The notes under the pieces: generated by a model | The model's input: the letters and a program-made list of their open reading frames with translations, nothing else | Told to the model about the DNA's origin: nothing | Database searches by the model: none | Shown: positions 16,877 through 25,512 of the stretch, in pieces | How positions within the stretch are numbered: the first letter of the stretch is position 1 | How the letters are laid out: the number at the start of each line of letters is the position of its first letter | Position numbers and translations under genes: made by a program | Source of the DNA: Microbacterium invictum | GTDB taxonomy: Bacteria; Actinomycetota; Actinomycetes; Actinomycetales; Microbacteriaceae | DNA: 64,000 nucleotides | NCBI RefSeq assembly: GCF_034421375.1 | Contig: NZ_CP139779.1 | Coordinates: forward strand, 2,728,001 to 2,792,000 | Direction of reading: 5' to 3'

Positions 16877-17710
16877 TCAGGCTTCCGACCGCGCCGACAC
16901 CGGCTGAGCGTGCTGCAGCGCCCAGTCGAGCGCGTAGTCCGCAACGGCCTCCCACCCGGGTTCCCCGCAGGTCCAGTGGCCGCGGCCTTCGAACTCGTGG
17001 TACTCGGTGAGCGCCGGTGACTTCTCCCAGTGCTTGGCGTTGGACTTGTTCACCGACGGCGGCATGATGTGGTCGACGCTCCCGCCGATGAAGAGCAGCG
17101 GCGCGCGGTCGACCGAGTAATCGACCCACGTCTCCTGGTGCCCCGGCTGGAAGTTCGCGAGCAGCCCGTAGGCCCACACCCAGTTGCCCGGTGCGGGAAT
17201 CGCGTAGCGCTCCCACGCGGCATCCGATTCCTCGCGGCTGAGGGCATTCGCGAACGCGTAGTGCCACTCCTCCCTGGTGAACCCGACCGCGCGGTGGAAG
17301 TTCGCGGGGTTCTTCAGCGCCGGGAAGAGCGACCGCGCCTGCGAGAGCGGGGTGACCCGCACGCCCTCGGTCGGCGCAGAGTCGATCGCCACCCCAGCGG
17401 CACCCAGTCCCCGCGCGAGAAGCATCTGCGTGAGCAGCCCGCCGAACGAGTGCCCCATGATGATCGGCGGGCTGGGGAGCGCTTCGATGACGCCGGCGAG
17501 GTGCGCCACGGTCTCGGGCACGGTGAGGTTCGCGATGACGTCGGTGTTCTCGCGCAGGGCCTCGACCTCGATCTCGAACCCCGGGTAGGCGGGGGTAACG
17601 ACGGTGAAGCCCTTCGCTTCGTAGTGGGCCTTCCACTCCTCCCAGCTGCGCGGGGTGACCCAGAGGCCGTGGACGAGGACGATCGTGTCGGGTGCGGCGT
17701 CAGTACTCAT
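16877..17710 (-). CDS. Alpha/beta fold hydrolase
   Basis: 277 residues. Motifs: oxyanion HG in VLVHGLWVTPRSW, nucleophile elbow MGHSFGG, catalytic Asp region GGSVDHIMP, and His in EGRGHWTCG. Similar to actinobacterial lysophospholipase-like hydrolases that sit beside LuxR regulators. Separated by 36 bp from a second hydrolase of different subfamily, both probably transcribed from the region shared with the LAL regulator. Substrate unknown. Confidence 0.85.
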   Translation of the reverse strand: MSTDAAPDTIVLVHGLWVTPRSWEEWKAHYEAKGFTVVTPAYPGFEIEVEALRENTDVIANLTVPETVAHLAGVIEALPSPPIIMGHSFGGLLTQMLLARGLGAAGVAIDSAPTEGVRVTPLSQARSLFPALKNPANFHRAVGFTREEWHYAFANALSREESDAAWERYAIPAPGNWVWAYGLLANFQPGHQETWVDYSVDRAPLLFIGGSVDHIMPPSVNKSNAKHWEKSPALTEYHEFEGRGHWTCGEPGWEAVADYALDWALQHAQPVSARSEA

Positions 17711-17746
17711 GAGGGGGTCCTTTCGGATCGGTGGAGCACGGATGAC

Positions 17747-18571
17747 TCAGGATTGGAGGAAACGGAGGATGTCGCCGTGCAGGCGATCGCGCTCGGTGTC
17801 GGGAAGGCCGTGGGCCCCGCCCTCGTAGACGAGCAGTTCGGCGTCGCGGATGCCCGCGGCCGACAGGCGTCCGCTGATCTCGAACGGCACGATCTGGTCG
17901 TCGTCGCCGTGGATCACGAGCGTGGGCACGTCGATCTTCTCGAGGTCGGGTCGGAAGTCGGTGGCCGAGAACGCGGCGATGCACTCGTAGGCGTTGCGGG
18001 TGCCCGACGCCAGGCCCTGGAGCCAGAAGGCGTCGCGCGTGCCCTGCGGCACGTCGCCGGTGCGGTTGTTGCCGAAGAAGGGCCCGTTGGCGAGGTCGCG
18101 ATACAGCTGCGACCGATTGGATGCTTCGCCCGCACGGATTCCGTCGAACACGGCGATCGGCAACCCGCCCGGGTTGTCGTCGGTCTGCACCATCATCGGC
18201 GGCACCGCCGAGACCAGCACGAGCTTCGCGACCCGTCCGGACCCGTGGCGTGCGACGTAGTGGAGGACCTCGCCGCCCCCGGTCGAGTGGCCGACGAGGG
18301 TGAGGCTGTGCAGGTCGAGGTGGTCGATGAGGCACGCGAGGTCGTCGGCGTAGGTGTCCATCTCGTTGCCGTTCCACGTCTGACTGGACTTGCCGTGCCC
18401 TCGCCGGTCGTGGGCGATCGCACGGTACCCGTGCTGCGCGAGGAAGAGCGCGGTCGCCTCCCACGCGTCGGAGTTGAGCGGCCAGCCGTGACTGAGCAGG
18501 ACGGGTGGGCCGCCGCCCTCCCAGTCTTTGTAGAACAGCTGCGTTCCGTCATCGGTGGTCACGTAGGGCAT
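17747..18571 (-). CDS. Alpha/beta hydrolase of the cofactor-free haloperoxidase group
   Basis: 274 residues. Motifs: [29 protein letters not shown], nucleophile elbow GHSTGGGEV (the signature of non-haem haloperoxidase/perhydrolase-like esterases), HGDDDQIVP (Asp) and [11 protein letters not shown] (His). The start MPYVTTDDG at 18571 has GGAGG 5 nt upstream; an ATG four codons earlier is less well placed. It is the first gene on the left side of the divergent LuxR promoter region, so the regulator probably controls it. Confidence 0.86.
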   Translation of the reverse strand: MPYVTTDDGTQLFYKDWEGGGPPVLLSHGWPLNSDAWEATALFLAQHGYRAIAHDRRGHGKSSQTWNGNEMDTYADDLACLIDHLDLHSLTLVGHSTGGGEVLHYVARHGSGRVAKLVLVSAVPPMMVQTDDNPGGLPIAVFDGIRAGEASNRSQLYRDLANGPFFGNNRTGDVPQGTRDAFWLQGLASGTRNAYECIAAFSATDFRPDLEKIDVPTLVIHGDDDQIVPFEISGRLSAAGIRDAELLVYEGGAHGLPDTERDRLHGDILRFLQS

Positions 18572-18701
18572 GGGGTCCTCCATCTGCTCGAGGCCAGCGT
18601 GGCCCGGGGCGGTGAGGCGCGAACCACGTGAAGCGCGTAGTCCTTCGTGACGATCGCGGAGTCGTCGCGAAGGACGCTTCCCTGCGACTCGGACCGGCCG
18701 C

Positions 18702-18707
18702 TACTCT
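18702..18707 (+). promoter_or_regulatory. -10 box of the LAL regulator gene (leaderless)
   Basis: TACTCT ends exactly 6 nt before the ATC codon at 18714, the same spacing seen before ATG or GTG in many genes of this window. It supports 18714 as the intended start of the regulator. Confidence 0.55.
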
Positions 18708-18713
18708 GACCGC

Positions 18714-21440
18714 ATCGACGCGGAACGATCTCTGCTGGGGCGCGCGGAGGAGTCGGAACGACTCCGCACGCTGCTCTCCGGTGTCCGCAACGAGGCGGGT
18801 GGCGCGCTGTTCATCACCGGGGAGCCCGGCATCGGAAAGACCTCGCTTGTCGACGCCGCGCTGCACGAGCACACGCAGTCTCTCCGGGTGCTGAGCATTC
18901 AGGGTGTGGAGGTCGAGGCCGGCATCGCCTTCGGTGCCCTGCAGCGGCTGGGTGGTCCGCTGGTCGCGTTCGTCGACGACATCCCCGAGACCCAGCGCGC
19001 GGCCTTGCGCATCGCCGCGGGTCTCGACGAGGGTCCGCCCCCGCAGCCGCCACTCGTGGGCCTCGGCTTCCTCTCGCTTCTGGCCCGCGCGGGCGCCGAT
19101 CGCCCGACCCTCTGCGTCGTCGATGACGCCCACCACCTCGACGCCGAGTCGCTCCTCGTCCTCGGGTTCGTCGCCCGTCGGATCTCCGCCGAGCGGGTCG
19201 GACTGGTCGTCGCAGCCCGCGCCGACGAGAGTGTCGAAGGCGCGCTCGCGGGCGTGCCGCGCATCGAGCTCGGCGGACTCGACACCGAGGCGGGCTCCGC
19301 ACTCCTCCGCCGGGGTGTGGAGGGGGAGCTCGACCCCACCGTCGCGGCCGACTACGTCCACGTCACCGCCGGCAACCCGCTCGCCCTACGCGAGTTGGCA
19401 ACCGAACTGTCGGCGGCGCAACTCACGGCGACGGCGATCGCGCACTCCCCCGTTCCCATCGGCGGCCGACTGGAGATGATCTACACAGAAAGGATGTCGG
19501 AACTCCCCGCACACAGCAGAGACTGGTTGCTCGTCGCGGCTGCAGAGTCGTCCGGTGACCCGGCCGCTGTCGAAGCGGCGGCCGCGGTGCTCGGAATCCC
19601 CGCTGACGCGTCGGACGCAGCCGAGGGCATCGACTTCGTCTCCGTTCGCGACACGGTGCGGTTCCGCCATCCCCTCATCCGATCCGCCGTCTACGGCGCC
19701 GCGACCGATGCAGCCCGGCGGCGCGTACACCGCGCGCTCGCTGAGGATGCTCGCGATCGCGGGCAGCTCGACGTCGCGGCCCACCACGCGGCTGCCGCCG
19801 TGCACGGACCTGACGCCGAGGTCGCCGCCGAGCTGGTGGCCGCCGCCGACGCTGCCGGCGCCCGAGGCGGAATGCTGTCCCGCGCGCACCTGCTCGCGCG
19901 GGCAGCGGAGCTGAGTCCGGATGCCGCCGAGGCGAGCGAACGCTCGGTCGCCGCCGCCGAGGCGGCGCTCAGCGCCGGCGCCGCACGACTTGCGTTGCAC
20001 CTACTGCCGAAGGGCGATGATCACGAGCTCGACGATGTCGCGCGAGCGCGGAAGCTTATCGTCGAGGCGATGTCGGGGATGTTCCTCTCCGAGCCGGAAG
20101 GCCTGCGCGCCGGAATGGCGAAGCTTCTGGCCGCGGCCGACCTCGCTGGCGAAACGGCGCCGCAGCTGCGCCGCCAGGCGCTCCTGCTCGCCCTCAACTC
20201 CGCAACGGTGACCGAGGGGCGGGCGGTCGGTGCGACCGTCCGCGAGGTGGGCGAGCGGATGCGCGCGGCGTCGGGCGGCGACGACGTCACCGCGGTCGTG
20301 ATGCGGGCGGCGAGTGCGTTCATCCTCGACGACTACGTCACAGCGGCCCCTGCGCTCCGCCGCGCAGTCGAGTCGCTTCAGGAGGAAACGGGCGCGGGCC
20401 TGACGTCGCTGGCGTTCTTCGTGACCGTGCCGTGCGTCGCGCTGTGGGATTGGGATGCTGCGGCAGAACTCCTGCGGCGCTCGGCTGACATCGGGCGGAC
20501 CATCGGAGCCCTCCGTGAGGTCGATGCGTGCCTCTGGACCCTGAGCGCCGTAGAACTCAGCCGCGTCAATCCGCAGGCGGCGTCGGACTATCTGGAGCAG
20601 TCCGCGGAGCTTCGTCGCGCGCTCGGCGTGGGCGACGAGCAGGCGGTGAATGCGGCGATGCTCGCGTGGCAGGGAACGCCGTCCGTCGTCGTGGAGCAGA
20701 TCAACCACGCGATCCATGAGGCGGGGTGGGGCGGAATCTCTCGGATGGGCGCTGCGGCCATCGCGATCAACGAGCTGGCGACCGGTGCCTACGAGTCGGC
20801 GTTCGAGCGGCTGACGCCGCTGGTGCGCCATCCGTTCCTGCAGTCGAGTCATCATCACTACCCGGAGTACGTCGAAGCCGCCGTCCGAAGCGGCAACCGC
20901 GCCGCGGCGCAATGGGCGCTCGAGCGCATCGAGGCGTATGCCGAAGCCAGCGGCTCAGCCGTCGCGCGAGCCCTGTTCCTTCGATCGCTCGCACTGTTGT
21001 CCGATGACGCGGACGCCGAACATTCATTCACTGAGGCGATCGGGATGTTCCCGCCGTCGCATCGGGGCGACGCCGCTCGGACGCGCCTGCTCTACGGGGA
21101 GTGGCTCCGTCGCGTGCGGCGGCGTTCCGACGCGCGAGCCCAGCTCGAGCAGGCGCTGCGCGACTTCGAGGCGGTCGGCGCGACGACCTTCGCCGAGCGA
21201 GCCCGGCGGGAGCTCCTCGCTGCGGGCGGCTCGGCGCCGACGGGCTCTGCACGGGTGGATCCGCTGAGCAGCCAGGAGCGTCAGGTGGCCCTGCTCGCCG
21301 CGCGCGGCGCGACGAACGCCGAGATCGCCGCGGCGATGTTCATCAGCCCCAACACGGTCGACTACCACCTGCGCAAGGTCTTCAGAAAGCTGGAGATCAG
21401 TTCGCGCCGCCAACTCGCCGACCGGTTCGCCGGGGAATGA
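18714..21440 (+). CDS. Large ATP-binding LuxR-family regulator (LAL type), start codon ATC
   Basis: 908 residues if read from 18714. P-loop ATPase near 15-250: LLGRAEESERLRTLL, Walker A GEPGIGKTS (36-44), Walker B-like LCVVDDAHHLD (about 134-144), then a long helical TPR-like region and a C-terminal LuxR HTH (LSSQERQVALLAARGATNAE, then ISPNTVDYHLRKVF). Between the upstream in-frame stop and the Walker A motif there is no ATG, GTG or TTG. The first ordinary start is GTG at 18888, which would drop the Walker A motif. The fold clearly begins near ATC 18714, so either a non-standard start is used or ATG has mutated. Divergent from two hydrolases. Confidence 0.8.
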   Translation: MDAERSLLGRAEESERLRTLLSGVRNEAGGALFITGEPGIGKTSLVDAALHEHTQSLRVLSIQGVEVEAGIAFGALQRLGGPLVAFVDDIPETQRAALRIAAGLDEGPPPQPPLVGLGFLSLLARAGADRPTLCVVDDAHHLDAESLLVLGFVARRISAERVGLVVAARADESVEGALAGVPRIELGGLDTEAGSALLRRGVEGELDPTVAADYVHVTAGNPLALRELATELSAAQLTATAIAHSPVPIGGRLEMIYTERMSELPAHSRDWLLVAAAESSGDPAAVEAAAAVLGIPADASDAAEGIDFVSVRDTVRFRHPLIRSAVYGAATDAARRRVHRALAEDARDRGQLDVAAHHAAAAVHGPDAEVAAELVAAADAAGARGGMLSRAHLLARAAELSPDAAEASERSVAAAEAALSAGAARLALHLLPKGDDHELDDVARARKLIVEAMSGMFLSEPEGLRAGMAKLLAAADLAGETAPQLRRQALLLALNSATVTEGRAVGATVREVGERMRAASGGDDVTAVVMRAASAFILDDYVTAAPALRRAVESLQEETGAGLTSLAFFVTVPCVALWDWDAAAELLRRSADIGRTIGALREVDACLWTLSAVELSRVNPQAASDYLEQSAELRRALGVGDEQAVNAAMLAWQGTPSVVVEQINHAIHEAGWGGISRMGAAAIAINELATGAYESAFERLTPLVRHPFLQSSHHHYPEYVEAAVRSGNRAAAQWALERIEAYAEASGSAVARALFLRSLALLSDDADAEHSFTEAIGMFPPSHRGDAARTRLLYGEWLRRVRRRSDARAQLEQALRDFEAVGATTFAERARRELLAAGGSAPTGSARVDPLSSQERQVALLAARGATNAEIAAAMFISPNTVDYHLRKVFRKLEISSRRQLADRFAGE

Positions 21441-21607
21441 CGACGACCGCCGTCTCGATCGACGAGCTCAGCGCGCTGCGGGCGGCCGCTCCCCCGTTCC
21501 GCGCTCCATGATCCAGGTCGGCAGCTCGATCTGACGGCTGAACCCCGCACGGCAGGGGTTACTCTGGGCGGGCGCGCCACCGGCGCCGCCGAGCGAAGGA
21601 CCCGACG

Positions 21608-22174
21608 ATGAATCCTCCCCCCGCGCCACCGGCCGGCTGGTACGACGTTCCCGCGGGGGGCAAACGTTTCTGGGACGGGAAGAGCTGGTCGGCCGATGTC
21701 GTTGCCGCCCCCAGTGCGACGGCCGAGTACGACGCGCTCGATCCGTACCTCCCGGCGCCGCTCGCGACGGCCACGGTGGCGACCGTCCCGATGACTCCCC
21801 TCGTCGCGTCGCCACCCGCCGGGTGGTACCCGAGCCCGACGGGAGCGCTGCAGTGGTGGGACGGCAGGCAGTGGGGTCCGTTCGCCCCGCCTGCCGCGCA
21901 GGGCGGCGCACCCGCGAAGGATGTGGGAATCGCCTACCTCCTTCTGCTCCTGCTCGGAGGCGTGGCCGCGCATCGCTTCTACCTCGGCCTCATCCCGTCG
22001 GCGATCGTCTTCACCGTCCTGTGGTGGGGCGGATGGCTGCTGTCGATCCTGCTGATCGGCGTCCCGATGGTCATCGCAGCCGCGATCTGGTGGGTGGTGG
22101 ACCTCTTCCTCCTCCCCACCCTGGTGCGCCGGGCGAACGCGGTGCGGTCGATGGGGCCGGGGCTGCGCGCCTGA
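21608..22174 (+). CDS. TM2 domain protein with two DUF2510 motifs
   Basis: 188 residues. Two short DUF2510 repeats near the N-terminus, PAGWYDVPAGGKRFWDGKSW and PAGWYPSPTGALQWWDGRQW (residues 7-27 and 72-92), each a Trp-rich extracytoplasmic or cytoplasmic binding motif typical of actinobacteria. Then a TM2 unit: LLLLLGGVAAHRFYLGLIPS, a second helix and VVDLFLLPTLVR. Function unknown; TM2 proteins are often linked to envelope or stress processes. GAAGGA precedes the ATG. The 167-bp gap before it holds a weak hairpin (AACCCC/GGGGTT, 21541-21560) after the regulator. Confidence 0.85.
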   Translation: MNPPPAPPAGWYDVPAGGKRFWDGKSWSADVVAAPSATAEYDALDPYLPAPLATATVATVPMTPLVASPPAGWYPSPTGALQWWDGRQWGPFAPPAAQGGAPAKDVGIAYLLLLLLGGVAAHRFYLGLIPSAIVFTVLWWGGWLLSILLIGVPMVIAAAIWWVVDLFLLPTLVRRANAVRSMGPGLRA

Positions 22175-22328
22175 GCGGGGTCGGGATAAGGGGGTGCACG
22201 CACGGCGTCGCGTGGCCCTTGTGACCGCGACGACATTGCGAGGTGGCATTCGATCGCGGCTGAACGGCGGTGGAACCGCTCAGAGCACGGCTCTCGACGC
22301 CGATGTTCACGCCGTATACATTGGGGCT

Positions 22329-22880
22329 GTGCCCCGCGTCATCCTCTACGCATCGATATCGCTCGACGGGTTCGCCGCCGGTCCCGACGGAGATGTGTCG
22401 GTGTTGCACGGGTGGGCGTTCGGAGATTCGTCGATGCAGATGCACCCGCAGGTGACGAGCGAGTTCTTCGCGGCAGGCGCGGTCATCTTCGGCGCCAGGA
22501 CGCTCCGTGCCGGTGATGCCGCATGGGGCGACGATGCGATCTTCTCGATGCCCGTCTTCATCCCCACGCATGAGCACCGTGACCCGGTGACGAGAAACGG
22601 GGCACTCTTCACGTTCGCCCCATCGGCCGCCCAAGCCCTGCACCTGGCACGGGACGCAGCCGGCGAACGGAATGTCTACATCATGGGGAGCCCCACCGTC
22701 GCACGGCAGCTCTTCGAGACCCGTGCAATCGATGAGATGGAGCTCGCCATCACGGGGGTGGTGCTCGGCGCCGGAATCAGGCTCTTCGATGAGCTCGCTG
22801 ACACACCGATCCGGATGACGCCGACGCGCGTCATCCCGTCTCGAGGGATCACCCACATCAGGTACCGGGTGGAGCGGTGA
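22329..22880 (+). CDS. Dihydrofolate reductase family protein (RibD C-terminal fold)
   Basis: 183 residues. RVILYASISLDGFAAGPDGD at the N-terminus, and NVYIMGSPTVARQL plus VVLGAGIRLFDEL towards the end, are the family hallmarks (nicotinamide- and substrate-side loops). GTG start at 22329: TACATT (22317-22322) ends 6 nt upstream, giving a leaderless mRNA and excluding the longer reading. Paralogue of the proteins at 7488 and 35207. Substrate unknown. Confidence 0.82.
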   Translation: MPRVILYASISLDGFAAGPDGDVSVLHGWAFGDSSMQMHPQVTSEFFAAGAVIFGARTLRAGDAAWGDDAIFSMPVFIPTHEHRDPVTRNGALFTFAPSAAQALHLARDAAGERNVYIMGSPTVARQLFETRAIDEMELAITGVVLGAGIRLFDELADTPIRMTPTRVIPSRGITHIRYRVER

Positions 22881-22966
22881 CGGGCCGATGACGGCGCGCA
22901 CTCGCGGAGGCATCGGCTCCCCGCAGTTCGAAACGCGATGTCGGAGGGTAGTGCCATGATTCATAC

Positions 22967-24355
22967 ATGCGTTCGAACCCGCGGCTCACTCTCCTCCGTG
23001 ACGAGGACCGGTCTGAGCTGACGGGGATCCTCGGTGAGGTCGAGGCGGCGCAGATGGCTCTGGCTCAGGCGGAGGCTGCGTATTCGCGGGCTCTCTCGGC
23101 GGCGGGGGTGTTCGCGGCACGGTTGGCGGAGGGGTCGTCGGCGGTGGTGCGGGACCGGGACATGGCACTGCGGGGTGTGGCGGCCGAGATCGCCGCGGCG
23201 GTCAGGTTGTCGGACCGGTCGGTGCAGCGCCAGATCGATTCTGCGTTCGCATTGGTGACCGAGTATCCCGCGACGCTGCACTGCCTCGAGAAGGGGCTGA
23301 TCACGCGGGCGCACGTGGCGGTGGTGGAGGATGTCGGGCGGCGCCTGCCGGTGGAGGTGCGGGGGGAGTTCGATCAGCTGGCCGCGGAGATCTGCCTGGA
23401 CGAGACCCCTGGTCGTGCGAGGGCGGATTTGGAGGTCATCGCGGAGCGGATGCACCCTCGGTCGCTGACCGAGCGGCACACGGAGGCGTTCGGGCAGCGG
23501 AGGATCGTGCGGTACTCGATCGGGGAGGGGATGTCGGAGTTGCGGGCGGTGCACTCCACGGTGCTGATCGAGGGGATCTTCCAGCGCCTCACCGACGAAG
23601 CCACCGAGGTCATTACCGCGCGGGAACCGCAGCCAGGCGATGACTCGGCGGATACCCGGTCGATCGATGAGGTGCGCGCGGACGTGTTCGCGGACATGCT
23701 CCTCACCGCCACCCCGACCCTGGACTCCACCGGTCACGGTGACCGGCCGGGCGGGTTGGGGGCGATCCGGGCGAAGGTGCAGGTCGTGATCCCGGTCATG
23801 GCGCTCATGGGGCACAGTGACGTCCCGTGTGACCTGGCCGGGGTGGGACCGATCGACGCCGGGACGGCGCGGTTGTTGGCGGGGAACAGTGACGGGGTGT
23901 GGGAGCGGCTCCTGGTTCATCCGATCACGGGGTTGATCATGGCGGTGGATCAGTACCGGCCGACCGGGGCGATGGTCCGGTTCCTCAAGGGCCGGGATAA
24001 ACACTGCCGGTGGCCGGGATGCCGGATGCCCGCCCGAAAATGCGAGCTCGACCACAATCACGACGCCGCCCTCGGGGGCAGAACCGAGATCTGCAACCTC
24101 TGCTGCCTGTGCCAACGGCATCACAGCATGAAACAGTTCACCGCCTGGAAAGTGACACAACTCCACGGCGGGATCATCGAATGGACCTCCCCCACCGGAA
24201 GGGTCTACACCGACAACCCACCCGGCCACGGCGTCCACTTCCATCCCGAAGAAGACCTCCCCGACGACGTCTGGGTGAAATGGACCACCCCCGGCACCGA
24301 GTTCCGGATCCTTGACGAACCCGCCGACGACCCCCACGCACCCGCACCCTTCTGA
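22967..24355 (+). CDS. HNH endonuclease with DUF222 domain
   Basis: 462 residues. DUF222 (about 20-300, helical, with VQRQIDSAFALVTEYP and LEKGLITRAHVAVVED), then an HNH module with zinc-ribbon-like cysteines: CRWPGCRMPARKCELDHNHD, LCCLCQRHHSMK, followed by WTSPTGRVY. The catalytic His of ELDHNHD and the H of CQRHH are in place. This family is present in many copies in Microbacteriaceae and its role is unknown; members may spread as selfish or defence genes. CATGAT ends 6 nt before the ATG. GC content and codon use match the neighbours, so no sign of recent transfer. Confidence 0.92.
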   Translation: MRSNPRLTLLRDEDRSELTGILGEVEAAQMALAQAEAAYSRALSAAGVFAARLAEGSSAVVRDRDMALRGVAAEIAAAVRLSDRSVQRQIDSAFALVTEYPATLHCLEKGLITRAHVAVVEDVGRRLPVEVRGEFDQLAAEICLDETPGRARADLEVIAERMHPRSLTERHTEAFGQRRIVRYSIGEGMSELRAVHSTVLIEGIFQRLTDEATEVITAREPQPGDDSADTRSIDEVRADVFADMLLTATPTLDSTGHGDRPGGLGAIRAKVQVVIPVMALMGHSDVPCDLAGVGPIDAGTARLLAGNSDGVWERLLVHPITGLIMAVDQYRPTGAMVRFLKGRDKHCRWPGCRMPARKCELDHNHDAALGGRTEICNLCCLCQRHHSMKQFTAWKVTQLHGGIIEWTSPTGRVYTDNPPGHGVHFHPEEDLPDDVWVKWTTPGTEFRILDEPADDPHAPAPF

Positions 24356-24463
24356 CGGCGACGCGCTCGCGCCTCTCGTTCGCACGTCATGCGGCCGTCT
24401 CCCGCGTTGGTCACGTGGCCGGGCCATCGCAGGCTTCGCCGCTCCTCGGCACGGTGTCCTGGA

Positions 24464-25000
24464 TCACCGCGCACTCAGTGCAGCCTGGATCTGCCGGATG
24501 TGCGCTGCGAGATCACCGCGGGCAAGCAGGCCACTGCCGAGCGGTCCTGCCGCGTCGGCGCCGAGCGGAGACAATCGACGAAGAGCCGCTCGCGCGTCGG
24601 CTGCGACGGCGGCGAGCTGCCAGCCGATCTCCTCGGCAGCGGCATCCGGACGATCTGCCGCCGCCAGTTGCACTGCCCGCGCGGCGTAGGCCGCCGCGCC
24701 GAGCGCGTGCGCGCCCATGTGCGCCACTCCGGCCGCCTGCCCAGCCGCGCGGGCTGCCGCGACCCCAGCCGGATCGGCGAGTCCGCCCGCGGCACGCCCC
24801 GCTTCGAAGCGGCGCCGGATCTCGCCCGCCGCATCCAGCTCGCCGCGCGCGAAAGCACGGGTCCGCGCGATCGCACCGCGGGGCCGCGGATCATCCGGCG
24901 CTACACGCTCGAACAGCGGCAGCACGCGCTCGGCGCAATCCGCCGCCCACGCTGCGACCAGGCGGCGGTCGGTCTCACTCAGAGTCTGCGGCGAGGGCAC
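24464..25000 (-). CDS. Putative immunity protein (Imm-5-like)
   Basis: 178 residues from a GTG start. Nearly all-helical and alanine-rich: ERVLPLFERVAPDDPRPRGA, ARTRAFARGEL, then AARAAGQAAGVAHMGAHALG and AAYAARAVQLAAADRPDAAA. The DPRPR plus AxxAGxAAxxAH pattern is that of the actinobacterial putative immunity family built of helical repeats. No toxin gene is adjacent, so it is an orphan or serves another role. It follows the DUF6194 gene by 3 nt and is surely cotranscribed. Family name is from pattern recall. Confidence 0.55.
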   Translation of the reverse strand: MPSPQTLSETDRRLVAAWAADCAERVLPLFERVAPDDPRPRGAIARTRAFARGELDAAGEIRRRFEAGRAAGGLADPAGVAAARAAGQAAGVAHMGAHALGAAAYAARAVQLAAADRPDAAAEEIGWQLAAVAADARAALRRLSPLGADAAGPLGSGLLARGDLAAHIRQIQAALSAR

Positions 25001-25003
25001 GCC

Positions 25004-25450
25004 TCAGCTCTCGGACACGCGACGGTTCGCGCGGGCCCGCGCGGCAGCATGCGCGTCACGAAGCAGAGCGATCACCCGGTCGGAGGTCACCGGACCCGGG
25101 TTGACGACAGACACCCAGCCCGCGTCGCCGTAGAGCGGGTGCGGTACGAAGGCATCCTTCGTCATGGGCTGCGCGCCGGCATCCGTCAGCATCCCCACCT
25201 GATCACGACCGACGTGGATGTTCACGCGGAAGCGATCGGGCTCGTCGAGCCGAGACGCCATATCGTCGGGGTAGTTCTTCGTCACGATGGTCGCGTACGG
25301 CTGCGTGCGCTCGGGCATCACGCCATCTGGTGCGTAGTAGAGGAACGCATCGCCCCAGGCGAGCTCGGGCATTCCGCTCCCCTCGTCGGGGATGACCACG
25401 AGTACGCCGTCGAAGGCTCGGACGGCGTCGAGGATCTCCTGAATCTCCAT
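25004..25450 (-). CDS. DUF6194 family protein
   Basis: 148 residues. Conserved run: GDAFLYYAPDG, PYATIVTKNYPDD, RFRVNIHVGRDQV, VPHPLYGDAGWVSVVNPGP. The family is widespread in actinobacteria, soluble, alpha/beta, of unknown function; the outline recalls MmcQ/YjbR-like proteins. First gene of a two-gene leftward operon with the immunity-like protein, and divergent from a MerR-type regulator 62 bp away, which may control it. Confidence 0.7.
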   Translation of the reverse strand: MEIQEILDAVRAFDGVLVVIPDEGSGMPELAWGDAFLYYAPDGVMPERTQPYATIVTKNYPDDMASRLDEPDRFRVNIHVGRDQVGMLTDAGAQPMTKDAFVPHPLYGDAGWVSVVNPGPVTSDRVIALLRDAHAAARARANRRVSES

Positions 25451-25512
25451 CTCTCCATCGTGGACCTCATGTGCTTATGTGGACTTCGGGTCAGGAAGGG
25501 CCGGGAACTGGC

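Noticed and set aside
18628..18894. Short open frame with an ATG just before the LAL regulator
   Set aside because: It is out of frame with the Walker A sequence, has no recognisable domain, and overlaps the divergent promoter region; the true frame starts at ATC 18714.
22967..24355. HNH gene as evidence for a group I intron, intein or mobile island
   Set aside because: It is a free-standing DUF222 gene with native codon use and no flanking repeats; such genes are normal multi-copy members of these genomes.
24464..25450. Immunity-like and DUF6194 genes as a toxin-antitoxin or contact-dependent inhibition locus
   Set aside because: Neither protein shows a toxin domain and no large toxin gene is near; only the immunity-like resemblance is supported.
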